Shown here in pieces: positions 33,563-43,746 of a stretch of 64,000 nucleotides of DNA (position 1 is the first letter of the stretch; every line of letters begins with the position of its first letter). A program made the position numbers and the translations under genes. The DNA lies in contig JAKULF010000007.1 of the NCBI GenBank assembly GCA_022661535.1, positions 1,860,001-1,924,000 on the forward strand. The letters are read 5' to 3'. The stretch is from Eutypa lata (Eukaryota; Ascomycota; Sordariomycetes; Xylariales; Diatrypaceae). The notes under the pieces were generated by a model, which had not been told where the DNA came from, made no database searches, and was given only the letters and a program-made list of their open reading frames with translations.

Positions 33563-36500
33563 TTAGGTGGGAGAGACGGCGAGCTTCTTCGGCTCCGGCT
33601 GCTGAGTGCTTTGGTCGTCGCCGGGGCCATCGTCTAGCGTTCGCTTCTGACCGACGATCTGCTCCACCACGCCTGCGCTCGGAGCCTTCGGTTGCGGCGG
33701 ACTAGGTCCTCGCTGCGGCGGCGGCAGCGGCGGTGATAGTGCCGGAGTTTCTGCTACTTGCGGCTGCTTCTGGGGAGCGGCTTGATTCACAACGCTGGCA
33801 CTAGGGCTCGGGAGTGATACTGGAGCAAGGGAAACCTTGGTCAAGTCGCTGGTTGGCTGTGGCTCGCTTATCACCCGTTCGCTGGCCGTCGTATTAAGCG
33901 ATGGTGCTGGCGGTGCTAGCGGCTGTGACGGTGAAACAGGTTTGCTGGCCGAATTCGTCGGCTCCTGAGGCTGGTTTATGGCCTGTCCGCTAGGTGTAGC
34001 ATTGACGTTCGGCGAGGATGCTGACGTTGAGGTTGAAGTGGGTATATTAGTCGTACCCGAAGCAGGTTGCGGTTGATGTGAGGTTTGTCCACTGACCGAA
34101 GCGCGCTGTGGCTGTGGGACTGGGGGTGTGACTGCTGCTGGTATGACTGCTACTGGTGCGACTACTGGTGGCACGGCTACTGTCGGTGGAGCTGCTGGCA
34201 GTGCAACTGCTGGCGGCGTGGCGGTTGACGGCGCGGCGGCTGGCGGTGCGGTTGCTGGCGGTGCGGTTGCTGTCGGTAGGGCTGCCGGCGTAGAGATGCT
34301 ACCTGAATTTGCCAGCGGTTGCAACGGTGCAGGAGGAGCAACCTTAGGAGTCGGCGGCGCTGCCATGGTCGGGGTAGGAGTCGCTACGGCAGGAGCAGGG
34401 GCAGGGGTAGGTATAGGGACCGCTTTAGGTGTGTTCTCTGCAGATCGCTGCCCGGTTATCTGAGCAAGTACACCGGCACTCGGCGTAGTCGGGTTGGTCC
34501 TATGCGAAGAAGGCGTGTGCGCAGGCGCAGCAGACATCACAGTTGGAGCAGCTGATACGGTAGGGGTAACGGCAGGCCTCTCCTTGGCTTCGGAGTGGTA
34601 TGTATCCATCGCTCGCTTCTGTCCCGCGATCTGATCCAGAACCCCGGCGCTAGGCGGTGCAGGACTGGAGACCTTTCGTGCCATGTCATCCGACGACCGT
34701 TGCTGTGAATTGGCAATCTGGCTAACCACGCCCGCGCTCGGAGGTGCTGGGCTCGACACATTAGGGGTTGGCGCAGGCGTACTTTTAGGTGGTGCTGGAG
34801 ATGGGATCCCTGGTTCAGGGCGAGAAACAGGAGGGCGGGCAATAGAACCCATGCTAGGTCTAGTGATGCCTATTGTACCTGGGCGAGGGATCGATGGACT
34901 AGGTCGAGTAATAGAGGGCGACATGGAGTTCGAGGCAGGCGTAGCAACGCTCGGAGGTGGTGATGTAGCCGGACCGTGTAATGCCGTTCCATTGCTCTGC
35001 TGGGCTGCTATCGAATACGCCGGGGGTTGTCCTGGTGCCGGTGAAGCCGATGGCGCTTTTTGCATAGGCTGGGGTGCCGGTTGGGCCAACGATGTAGGTT
35101 GAGGCTGAGACGTCGTAGAGATAGGAGCAGTTGGTTGTGGCCCCAATCCATGTGCCTTGCGAACATCCGAGATGATTTTCGTAACGGACTCATACATTAA
35201 GCGGTCTGCTTCTTCCCATCCCTTGAAATTACCTAGGCTTGGTAACCCCTTTGCACGGTTGATGGCAGAATCCACAATGGCTTCTGCCTGGTCCGTTTTC
35301 TTTTCTAACCGTCCAATAATGTTATCTCTAAAGCTCTTTATCCTTCGTTGTATTTCCTCATCGGCTGCGGCCGCTGGGGTAGAACTTCGAGTAGGGGTTG
35401 ACTTCGCAGCAACAGCGTGAGTCGCTGGGGCCGGGGAAGCAGAGGTAGTGGTTTGCCTACCCCCTTGCATGTTTTTGATCATGGTCTGCAGTCCATCGAT
35501 AAGGGCCTTCTCGATTGACTCGAAACCCGGCACGGGATCTTGAGCTGGGAGACCCTTCACCTTGTGGATGGCTGTATCGATAATTTGAACTGCATGCTTC
35601 GTGTGTTTGGACAGATTGTTTAGCATATTGGCCTTGAACTGCGTGATTGCTCTCTCGATTTCTGGTGTTAGAGCAAGACGATTTACAGCATTTGTTCCGC
35701 CCGAAACAGCTTGTTGTGAAGGCTGTTGTGAAGGCTGGCTTTGGGTTGGCTGACTTTGGCCAGGTGTGAGAGACTGCGGACTAGACAGAGTGCTAGTCTC
35801 CGGTTTGATGGGAGGGTTAGGTGGTGGAGGTGGTCTAGCATAAGGAGAGCTGTAAGTGCTCTGCTGTGGTACACCTGGTGTTCTGGACAGAGGAGATGCA
35901 CCATATCCAAGGGGGAGCTGTGCCGGAGCTACAGCTTGGGCGACAGGTTGAGCTGGTGTTGGATAAGACGTCGTTTGATAAGTCGTCTGGGATTGTTGTG
36001 CTGCTGTGCCGTGGGTGTAATGGGCATTCTGCTGTGACATATAAGACCCGCCTTGGTAATACGGCTGGTGAGCGAGATGTGACAGGTGGGGATGCGATGG
36101 TCCTAGTTGTCGATCGGGTGAAGACGGTTTACGCTTCTTGCCTGCGTCGAGCTCTACACCGGGCACACGCGACCAAAGTCCGGTTATCTCAGACTTTTTG
36201 AACGCTTCATTTCCGATCAAGTTGTGGCGAACACTGCTTTCCCATCCTTTCGTCTCGGCGGAGAAGTAAAACCATGGATATTTCTGCATGATCCTTTTAT
36301 AGATTTGCTTCAAAGTAAGACCCTCGAGGGGGCCATTAGTGAGAGCTTCGTCGATTAGAACACCATAGTTTTTGCTAGGCTTCTGCAGCTGCTCCTCGGT
36401 GAAGTCCTCCTTATTGAGATCCAGGGGTGGAGATTTCGGCCGGACCTTCTTGTCTTTCTTCTCTTTCACACGTTTCTCAACATCAGAGCCTTCTTCGCCG

Positions 36501-38890
36501 TCTTCCCTCTTCCGCTTTGTGTACTTCCTCTTCTCCATCTTCTCGCCATCCTCGGGCGCTGGGTTCTTCCTAGGACGACCCACAGGACGCTTAATCTTCT
36601 CGCCCAGAGGCTCTTGAGGTAGAGTCTTTTTGGAAGTTTCTTGCAGCTGCTTCTTAAGCAGTCGCCGTTCTCTTTTGGACATAATTCCATCCTTCGGAGG
36701 TCGTCCCGGTCCACGTCGCTTGGGCATATGGGACATCATGAACTCGGATTGTTGGCCCTCTACAAATTCTGTTGTCTCTACGAGCCCATCATCATGAGGG
36801 TCATGCAGATCGTGCAAATCATGCAAGTCATGCGGATCGTCTAGGGCGCCAGTTGCAGCTACAAGAGCTTGGAAGTTTTCTAATACTTCACGATCGTCTT
36901 GCTCTCTCTCATCTAACTCTTGGTTCTGGTCCTGGTCTTGCTCCTGCTCCTGCTCAAGCTCAAGTTCTTCATCATCTTCATCATCATCTGAGCCTCTCAG
37001 TGGTGTAAGCTCTTTTACCTCGGCAGGTGGGGGTGTCAGATCTTCGCTGGTATCTTGGAAGTTCTCGTGATCGGAATGTTCAAAATCGAAGCTCATCTCC
37101 TTGCCCCCAATAGAGAGTCGTTTGCTTGACGTCTCGTCCGCATCGTCCTCTCCACCCGTTTTACCATATTCCACGCCATTTATGATGAAGGCAAAAGCAA
37201 CATCTTTGACCTGGAGACGAGTGCCACTTTTGAGAATGACCGGAGGATTATCTAGCCCTTGATGCCTATCTTCGATGAAGAACCCGTTGCGATGAAGCGA
37301 AATAGCCTCAAATGCGCCCCTGTCCTGGTTGAACTGGATTTTAAGATGCTGCCTTGAAATTCCGCGAGTCTTTTTCGCTATATCCGGTCCTGGCGAGTGG
37401 ATTCCTAGGAAGGGAATATGTTCTGGCGATGGTCGCAGGTGTCCGAGATCAACAGCAGCGGCACCGGGGGTATGCGACACGTATTGACGGTTTGATGTTA
37501 TATGACCGCCTTTTCCGTCATCGTCCCCATCCTCAGAGCGGTTGACTGGGCTGTTGCGCCGCTTCTTGACTGGTCGAAGCACATTCTCCTCGCCATCAGA
37601 TTCAGGACCGAGCATTCCTCCTTCCTCACTAACATAGGATTTGCTAAATTTACCTCTGTCGAAGTTGAGGGGGGTCGGTGGTGGCAGACCAAGTCTCGCG
37701 TTTTCGTCGACTTTCTTCTTGTATAGCTGCTCCCTCTTTTCGGCCCGCCTAGCTTGATTCATGGCTCGCTGATCACGGCCGACAATAACGGCATACGTAG
37801 TCATCTGGAAAACACTGTCGGCAAACTCTAGGCGCGCAAAGGATTCAAGTTTCTGGCTAGCACTGGCGGATGTAGGGTCGAGGCTTCCAGTGACAGCATC
37901 ACTTTCCTGGGTAAAAGAAGCGCCAAGTGATACATCGGAGGGGGCAATATGATTTGGCATAGGTAGATCGACATGGTTGTTGTATTGAGTAGATGAGGCT
38001 TGTGCAAGTGCCATCATTAGGGTGCTCGGGTCAACATTGACATTGGCGTTGGGATGGGCCATGTTGAGGTTATTATGCGGCGAGTAGTTGGCGCTCTCGG
38101 GTTCAGGATCTGTTGTCGCAATAGCCTGGAATCGGTTTTGAGGCCTGCCTAGCGGGTGAAAGGCAGGAAACTCGGTATGTGTAGCGTTCATCATCATGGC
38201 TGAAGCATCACTAAAATCCGATGGATGCGCCGCAGAAGACCTAGTAGGATTATTCCAATCCGATGATTCAGCTGTACCGTTAACGGGTTGCTGTATGCTC
38301 TCCCTGAGCTTGTTCCTCAAGTTAGAAGCGTGAGATGAATTTTGTTGGTCCCCAGAATCGTCTATACGCTCGTCGATGTCGTCGATGTTGACATGGGTTG
38401 CGGCAGGTGTTGACAGAGGAGATACTGTCGGGGGAGAGGGGATGGTATGATCTATGTCGAAGTTGGTATTTAGTCGCAAGATAGTCTTTAGGTTTTGATT
38501 GCCACTATTGGTATCGGTAGGACTATTGGTGTTGGTAGAGGTAGTCGTGGTATTTGCGGTGGTAGTGGTGGTGATGTTTTCATGTGAAGGCTGGGTAGTT
38601 TCGGCCATAGGCGCATTTTCAGCAGTACCAGCAGTACCACTAGGAATGTTCGCATTTGAATTTAAGTTTAGGTCGGGAGTTGGGTTTGGATTCAAATTCG
38701 GAGAGGTATCTATCGCAGTCGCATTCGGTACTGGAGCTATCGGAGGAGAAGCAGTAATGTGGTTATGGGAGTCGAGTACTTCTGGTTCTGTTCCTATTAT
38801 TGCTGCTTCTGGGACTGACACTGGGACTGGTACTGGTACTGGCGGTGACCCGCGACCGTTCTCGGCCGCAGGAGCATTGGACGAAGTCAT
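33563..38890 (-). CDS. FHL1: FHL1-type FHA and forkhead transcription factor, 1775 aa
   Basis: Single 5328-nt exon. In yeast, Fhl1 binds ribosomal protein promoters and recruits Ifh1 or Crf1 through its FHA domain; a similar role is inferred. A low-complexity N-terminus (1-340) is followed by an FHA domain at about 352-580, split by a long insert (AVIVGRD near 368; GISRQHLKIQF and NGFFIEDRH at 510-542). Then come acidic and His-Asp repeats (DLHDLHDLHD, about 688-697), two AT-hook-like motifs (KRRGPGRPPKDG near 724, KRPVGRPRKNP near 767) and a forkhead domain at about 837-915 (KPSKNYGVLIDEAL, LTLKQIYKRIMQKYPWF, WESSVRHNLIGNEAFKK). The C-terminal 850 residues hold a duplicated helical module (about 1079-1143 and 1179-1246) and a Pro/Ala-rich tail with four PSAGV-x-x-QI motifs. 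Much longer than yeast Fhl1 (936 aa). Confidence 0.92.
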   Translation of the reverse strand: MTSSNAPAAENGRGSPPVPVPVPVSVPEAAIIGTEPEVLDSHNHITASPPIAPVPNATAIDTSPNLNPNPTPDLNLNSNANIPSGTAGTAENAPMAETTQPSHENITTTTTANTTTTSTNTNSPTDTNSGNQNLKTILRLNTNFDIDHTIPSPPTVSPLSTPAATHVNIDDIDERIDDSGDQQNSSHASNLRNKLRESIQQPVNGTAESSDWNNPTRSSAAHPSDFSDASAMMMNATHTEFPAFHPLGRPQNRFQAIATTDPEPESANYSPHNNLNMAHPNANVNVDPSTLMMALAQASSTQYNNHVDLPMPNHIAPSDVSLGASFTQESDAVTGSLDPTSASASQKLESFARLEFADSVFQMTTYAVIVGRDQRAMNQARRAEKREQLYKKKVDENARLGLPPPTPLNFDRGKFSKSYVSEEGGMLGPESDGEENVLRPVKKRRNSPVNRSEDGDDDGKGGHITSNRQYVSHTPGAAAVDLGHLRPSPEHIPFLGIHSPGPDIAKKTRGISRQHLKIQFNQDRGAFEAISLHRNGFFIEDRHQGLDNPPVILKSGTRLQVKDVAFAFIINGVEYGKTGGEDDADETSSKRLSIGGKEMSFDFEHSDHENFQDTSEDLTPPPAEVKELTPLRGSDDDEDDEELELEQEQEQDQDQNQELDEREQDDREVLENFQALVAATGALDDPHDLHDLHDLHDPHDDGLVETTEFVEGQQSEFMMSHMPKRRGPGRPPKDGIMSKRERRLLKKQLQETSKKTLPQEPLGEKIKRPVGRPRKNPAPEDGEKMEKRKYTKRKREDGEEGSDVEKRVKEKKDKKVRPKSPPLDLNKEDFTEEQLQKPSKNYGVLIDEALTNGPLEGLTLKQIYKRIMQKYPWFYFSAETKGWESSVRHNLIGNEAFKKSEITGLWSRVPGVELDAGKKRKPSSPDRQLGPSHPHLSHLAHQPYYQGGSYMSQQNAHYTHGTAAQQSQTTYQTTSYPTPAQPVAQAVAPAQLPLGYGASPLSRTPGVPQQSTYSSPYARPPPPPNPPIKPETSTLSSPQSLTPGQSQPTQSQPSQQPSQQAVSGGTNAVNRLALTPEIERAITQFKANMLNNLSKHTKHAVQIIDTAIHKVKGLPAQDPVPGFESIEKALIDGLQTMIKNMQGGRQTTTSASPAPATHAVAAKSTPTRSSTPAAAADEEIQRRIKSFRDNIIGRLEKKTDQAEAIVDSAINRAKGLPSLGNFKGWEEADRLMYESVTKIISDVRKAHGLGPQPTAPISTTSQPQPTSLAQPAPQPMQKAPSASPAPGQPPAYSIAAQQSNGTALHGPATSPPPSVATPASNSMSPSITRPSPSIPRPGTIGITRPSMGSIARPPVSRPEPGIPSPAPPKSTPAPTPNVSSPAPPSAGVVSQIANSQQRSSDDMARKVSSPAPPSAGVLDQIAGQKRAMDTYHSEAKERPAVTPTVSAAPTVMSAAPAHTPSSHRTNPTTPSAGVLAQITGQRSAENTPKAVPIPTPAPAPAVATPTPTMAAPPTPKVAPPAPLQPLANSGSISTPAALPTATAPPATAPPAAAPSTATPPAVALPAAPPTVAVPPVVAPVAVIPAAVTPPVPQPQRASVSGQTSHQPQPASGTTNIPTSTSTSASSPNVNATPSGQAINQPQEPTNSASKPVSPSQPLAPPAPSLNTTASERVISEPQPTSDLTKVSLAPVSLPSPSASVVNQAAPQKQPQVAETPALSPPLPPPQRGPSPPQPKAPSAGVVEQIVGQKRTLDDGPGDDQSTQQPEPKKLAVSPT

Positions 38891-40708
38891 CGCTGGTCAA
38901 TTTCAGACAGCTCCTTCGTCGTCGCGCACAGCTTAACCTAAAGTTAGCTCGTTCAGGTGAGCGAAGGCACAAAGGTTTAGTTAGACTTGTTTGAATTAAA
39001 ACAGCAGGCATTGGATCAGTGCCAGAAAAGGGATCCCCGAGCCTGTCGTCGACCGCCCAAAAAATTGATTGGCGACAAGGTTGACCACTTCACTCCGCGC
39101 CAAGAAAATATACAAGCTTAAAAGTCTATAGAATCTGTGATTGGCTAATTTTATCCCCTTGTCGGTCTTTTTCAAGTACCGGTCACTGCTAAAATACCTA
39201 CATACAGTACCTAAGGCACCCTACATTATTTGATTATCTACATACATACATGTACATACATACATGTACATACATATACCTAGCGCTAACTACATGTAGG
39301 TAGGTACCTCCCTACAGTTAGACAATCTCCAATCTCCACATATGCTCAAACCATTCCCTTGGGTCTGATTCGTGCAAGGTGCATAGCAATTATCTTTATT
39401 ACCTGTAGGTATATCCTATTCACATATGTAGCCATCACCGACTTTTTGTGTCTCTGTCATGCACAGCATCATAAGTCTCGTGGATAATTGACATTGCTAC
39501 CTGGGATTTCTGCCTACATGTATCTAGCGTTGTACAAGTGTCTTAGCTAGTGCTCATCGTGGACATACCTAGGTACCTAGACCAAGATAGCATATTCCAA
39601 TGCGACGGCTTCCTATATATACATATATTCCTACTAGGTCTACAGAGTAGAACATGGATTTAATGGCTTAACCACGTGCAGGTGCTATAAACACCGAACG
39701 TTCATTGGTAGGTGTCTATAATGGATGCAGGATGGGTGAACAGCTTGGACACCTCAGCTACTAGCCCCATACTAATATTCCGCTCTCGTATAACGCGTTG
39801 ACCTTAGATGGAACCCCAACAATATCTTAGTGGTCACATTGACAACAATGGCAATGCAGGTTAATGGTAACAAAATCCAAGGCACACATGGTGGTAGCCA
39901 GTAGTCAGAGACCAAGTGCTATTCAGTTAGGCAATGTGTTGTTCAGGAGCTATTATGCCTACTCTCTTAAGAGTACAAGTTAACCCCCTTTGTCAAGCCT
40001 AGGCTCTTGGTTAATCTGGCTGGTTGCTATATAAAGTTGAGCTGGAGTCTTTGGGTCCTATTGTAAGTATTGTCGCTCAAGCTACATGGGAGAGGGAAAC
40101 GAGTAGTAGTAGTAGTACCACCTTGGTTTCGTTCACTACCAGACTACCTGTTACCTATTCTTGACGCTCTATTAGGAGCATCCCCATGTCGTTGATGCTC
40201 AAACATGTACATAATATAGGGATGTAATATACTAGGACTATATTTAGCAGCTGTACTACACTCTAATTGGAGTGCATTTTGCCTGACCCATCATTGCCAA
40301 GATCACATAGCCTATGAATAACCCAATATGGCTCCTCCGTTAAGTTTGCACGATTGCCTCACTTATATCCCATGTACAAACCAAACTATGTATATATCAA
40401 ACTACTTTACATTAAGATAACAACTAGTATAAACGATATCTATGAAGCAGACAAACAAATTATACAAATGTGAATGTTCTTAAGAAACAGCTACGGAAAT
40501 CTAGTAAGGCTATCTTGAATATCAGGGGGGAACTGGATGAAATGAAGCGGTTTAAGTCAGAGTCATACAGTCAGTTTATGATTGCTACTATTTACATGGA
40601 ATTAAAATCATATGTACTAGTTAGCCTCGTCATAGTAATAAGAACCAACAGATACCGAACACTTGCCATAACATATTGGCAAGGTTTCGAGCTCATCATT
40701 CCGTAAAA
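38891..40708. other. Upstream region of the FHL1-type gene
   Basis: 1.8 kb without a supported gene. Contains CATACATGTACATACATACATG-like tandem repeats (39240-39280), AGGTAGGTACC motifs near 39300 and a perfect TACCTAGGTA at 39566-39575. The only ORFs are short and unsupported. Confidence 0.5.
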
Positions 40709-42149
40709 TCAGTTATTCAACAGCGGCGCTCTCTCCCCCAGTCTACGTCTGCTCTTCCTCTTCCGCTCAATCACATCTGCAATCATGTAAGCCCAGTGGC
40801 ACAAGAGTCCCGCGATGAATCCCACAGCGTCGTTCTTGAACGCCAAGATACCCGCGGTTGTCATGAGCATGACCGTCCACCTCTGGGCCCTCTCCTCATC
40901 AGAAACGTCTCTATGGCGCTTGGACGCGCCGCTACTTCCCCCTGACTCCTCGACGGAGGATTCCCACAGATCGCTGGCGCCGTGATTAAGGCTCTGACCA
41001 ACTCTGGCGAGCTCGAGGCCCGCCGCGATGACCATGATGCCGAGCAAGCTGCGCGGGAACGCCCGCAGCAAGCCAAGCAGCGTCTCGCCGAAGAACAATC
41101 CCACGACCATCTTGAGCAGGCCCAGAAGGACAATGCTCGCGCCACTCCGCGCCCCGAACCGGTACTGCGCCGCCAACCCACCGGCGCCATGACACACGGG
41201 CATGGCGCCGAACCAGCAGCCCACGAGGTTCATAGCGGCGACGCTAAGGCCAAGCTGGGTAACGGTAGGGGCGGGGAGGTCCGGGAGGAGGTCGGACGCG
41301 AGCGCGCTCGCCGCGATGACCGAGTTCAGGGTCGTGAGCGGCAGCTGGGCGATCCCCATCCCTATGGCATCGTGTGTCCAAGCCGGTAGGAGGAAGTAGG
41401 GGTTCCAGAGGCCGAAGGCCGGAAGGCTGCCACTGTAGTGCTTACTTCCCCCGACCGCCAACGCGATGATAGCAAGGACAAGCCCGGCGAGGAACACGAT
41501 CAGCGCGTAGGGGAAGCGCGGCAGCTTCTGGGTGGCGACGAGGGCGACGAAGGCCGCGAAGGCCCAGATGCGGTTGTCGAAGGGGTCGTTGACCCACGGC
41601 AGCGGCCGCAGCAGCGAGGTCCCCGCCGAGATCACCAGCGACAGGCCCGCCCCGAACTGGATCCCCTTGATCACGGGCACCGGGATCACCCGCGTCACCC
41701 AGAGCAGCAGGCCCGTGGCGCTGAGTACCAGCACGATGACGGCGACTACGCTGCCGGCGGCGACGGTCTCGCGCTGCGAGGCGTGCGATGCGATGGCGGC
41801 CGCGGCGATGGCCTGGTACGTTGTCAGCGAATTACTCCAAGCTGTTTTCGGGCTCAGTCAGAGCTTCGGGGGGGAAATATCGAAGAGGTTGTGTATGCAC
41901 GCAGTCATTTACCTTCATGGGCTGGACGGGCAGCGGGATCCCGAATATGACCCCGGTGGCCAGGTTGTAGAAGCCGGAGAATACCAGGGTCGTGGATAGC
42001 GAGATGGAGCCGTTGACGGCCAGCGTCATCATGAGGGGCAAGAGTGTGCCTAGATCTCCAAACGCGCCGGACACCTCAGCGAGGGCCGAGTGCCGAAGAG
42101 TGTTTACATTGTTCCGGTGAAATCGCTTGATGTTTCTAAAGGATGACAT
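40709..42149 (-). CDS. MOT1: MOT1-type molybdate/sulfate-family transporter, 446 aa
   Basis: Multi-pass membrane protein of the SulP-related molybdate transporter family, importing molybdate needed for molybdenum-cofactor enzymes such as nitrate reductase. Exons 42149-41913 and 41812-40709 (minus strand) total 1341 nt; the intron has a GTAAAT donor, a CGCTGAC branch and a CCAG acceptor, and joins …LPVQPMK/AIAAAAI…. Both family signatures are present: EVSGAFGDLGTLLPLM (about residues 25-40) and PVCHGAGGLAAQYRFGARSG. About ten hydrophobic spans can be counted (e.g. VVAVIVLVLSATGLLLWV, ALIVFLAGLVLAIIALAV, SIVLLGLLKMVVGLFFG). A cytosolic linker (ESGGSSGASKRHRDVSDEE) precedes the last helices. There is no STAS domain, as expected for MOT1. 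Transport of sulfate cannot be excluded from sequence. Confidence 0.9.
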
Positions 42150-43746
42150 GTTTACTCAAGACGGGTTCAAGTTCGGCTTACAGACGACGCATCCCCATTT
42201 GATCTGATATGATTTCAAGCTTGAGATGATAAACGGAGGTTGGATTTTAGTTATTTGGTAAGTCGTTGTTTCATCCGCCTGGCCCACACAATGCGGAGCG
42301 TCGGTCCCGCAGCCAGGGGTTGTACAATACGATGACTTACCACCTGCAGTTAGCTTGCCGGCATATGATATGACCACTAACTAAGGATCACAAGACTTTC
42401 TTCTTAAAACATATTCGTCACGTAGATTAATACAGCTGAAATTATATATATTCTTACTCCACAAACTGCCATAAACTGCTATGTCGAGTTTGAGCTGTTT
42501 TACAGGATCGATGTTTAGGGGTGGACCTGCAGTAACATCCTATGCCATGCAATGCTATGTGCGTATGTACGATGCACCCATAGCAATTGCATACCTATCC
42601 GTACAGTTACATACAAACACTCTGTTCTAGAGTTCTCGCAAAGCCTCACATCTTATTTAGAATAAACATAACTTCATTCAAGGGTACATATTAACTCTCA
42701 ACGACCTTAAGAGTAAGTATTATTAGATATAGTTGGATATTTGCAACATGTGAGTTCCCATTTACCAAATTGCATATTGGTGAAGAGTAAAGATAACTAG
42801 ACGAAAGTGTGAAGGGCCATACTTGACAAGATCACCACCTGCATAGGTACATCTCACCAAATGAGACCTTTATGCATGCAACAACTGCAAAATCAGAAAT
42901 GGTAGATGTCAAACAGCCACATTCCTATGTACAGGATGACGTCTCGTTTTATGTACTTTCCGGGGTTTGAGTGGATACCTAAGTTAATGCTAAGTGGGCT
43001 TCCCTTTTCAATTAACCAATCAAGTTGTTGCCAAACTAAATGCTACGAAGTATCATCTTCCAAATAATTGAAATCTGAAAGATATATATTTGGTTAGCAA
43101 TAGCCAGGGATTATTCCATTTTAAACATTATAATAATAACATCATTCAGATTGTACACTACGCCGAATAATGATTATAACCGGAGCATTAGGTGTACAGT
43201 GGAAGAGGTAAGTATCAATTATTTTGGCAGCAACTTGCCAGTTGCGGATAATCGACACGATCAACCGGGTTATTGTTCCCCAGGACCCCAGGACCCCAGG
43301 ACCCCAGGACTGCCAAATTGCTACCTACATATGTAGGTAAGCGACTTGGGGCTGAGTCGTGAATGACAAAAATGGCAGTGAATGGACGCCCTGGCGGTCG
43401 AGGTTACCACAGTCGGGAGACTTCCCCGATCTTTAACGCACGGAAGCCATACAACCCGAAGCAAAGTCTCATCTAGGCCTTTTGATGACGTAAAAGCCTA
43501 AAAGGAAATTGTATAATGTATCCTGGAATGTTTCTTCCAATCCGTTTCTTTGTAACTTTACCTCTTAGTCTACTATAATCCTGTAAATCTCCTTGATGTC
43601 CATCCGATTGTCCATTTTATCGCATCCCTAACTGAACATTGCTGTGAACAAACGCTGTGAACAAACGCTGTCTCGGGATTGAAACCCGCTCTGTGTCTCA
43701 GGACCCAACCTCAAATGTTGTGGAGAATAGTGTAGACACTATCAAT
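42150..43746. other. Shared upstream region of transporter and P450
   Basis: 1.6 kb between divergent genes. Contains about four copies of an 8-nt unit (CAGGACCC) at roughly 43279-43310 and AT-rich stretches. No supported gene. Confidence 0.5.

Noticed and set aside
34128..34555. Gly/Ala-rich and Arg-rich plus-strand ORFs
   Set aside because: Antisense shadows of the Pro/Ala/Thr-rich tail of the FHL1-type protein.
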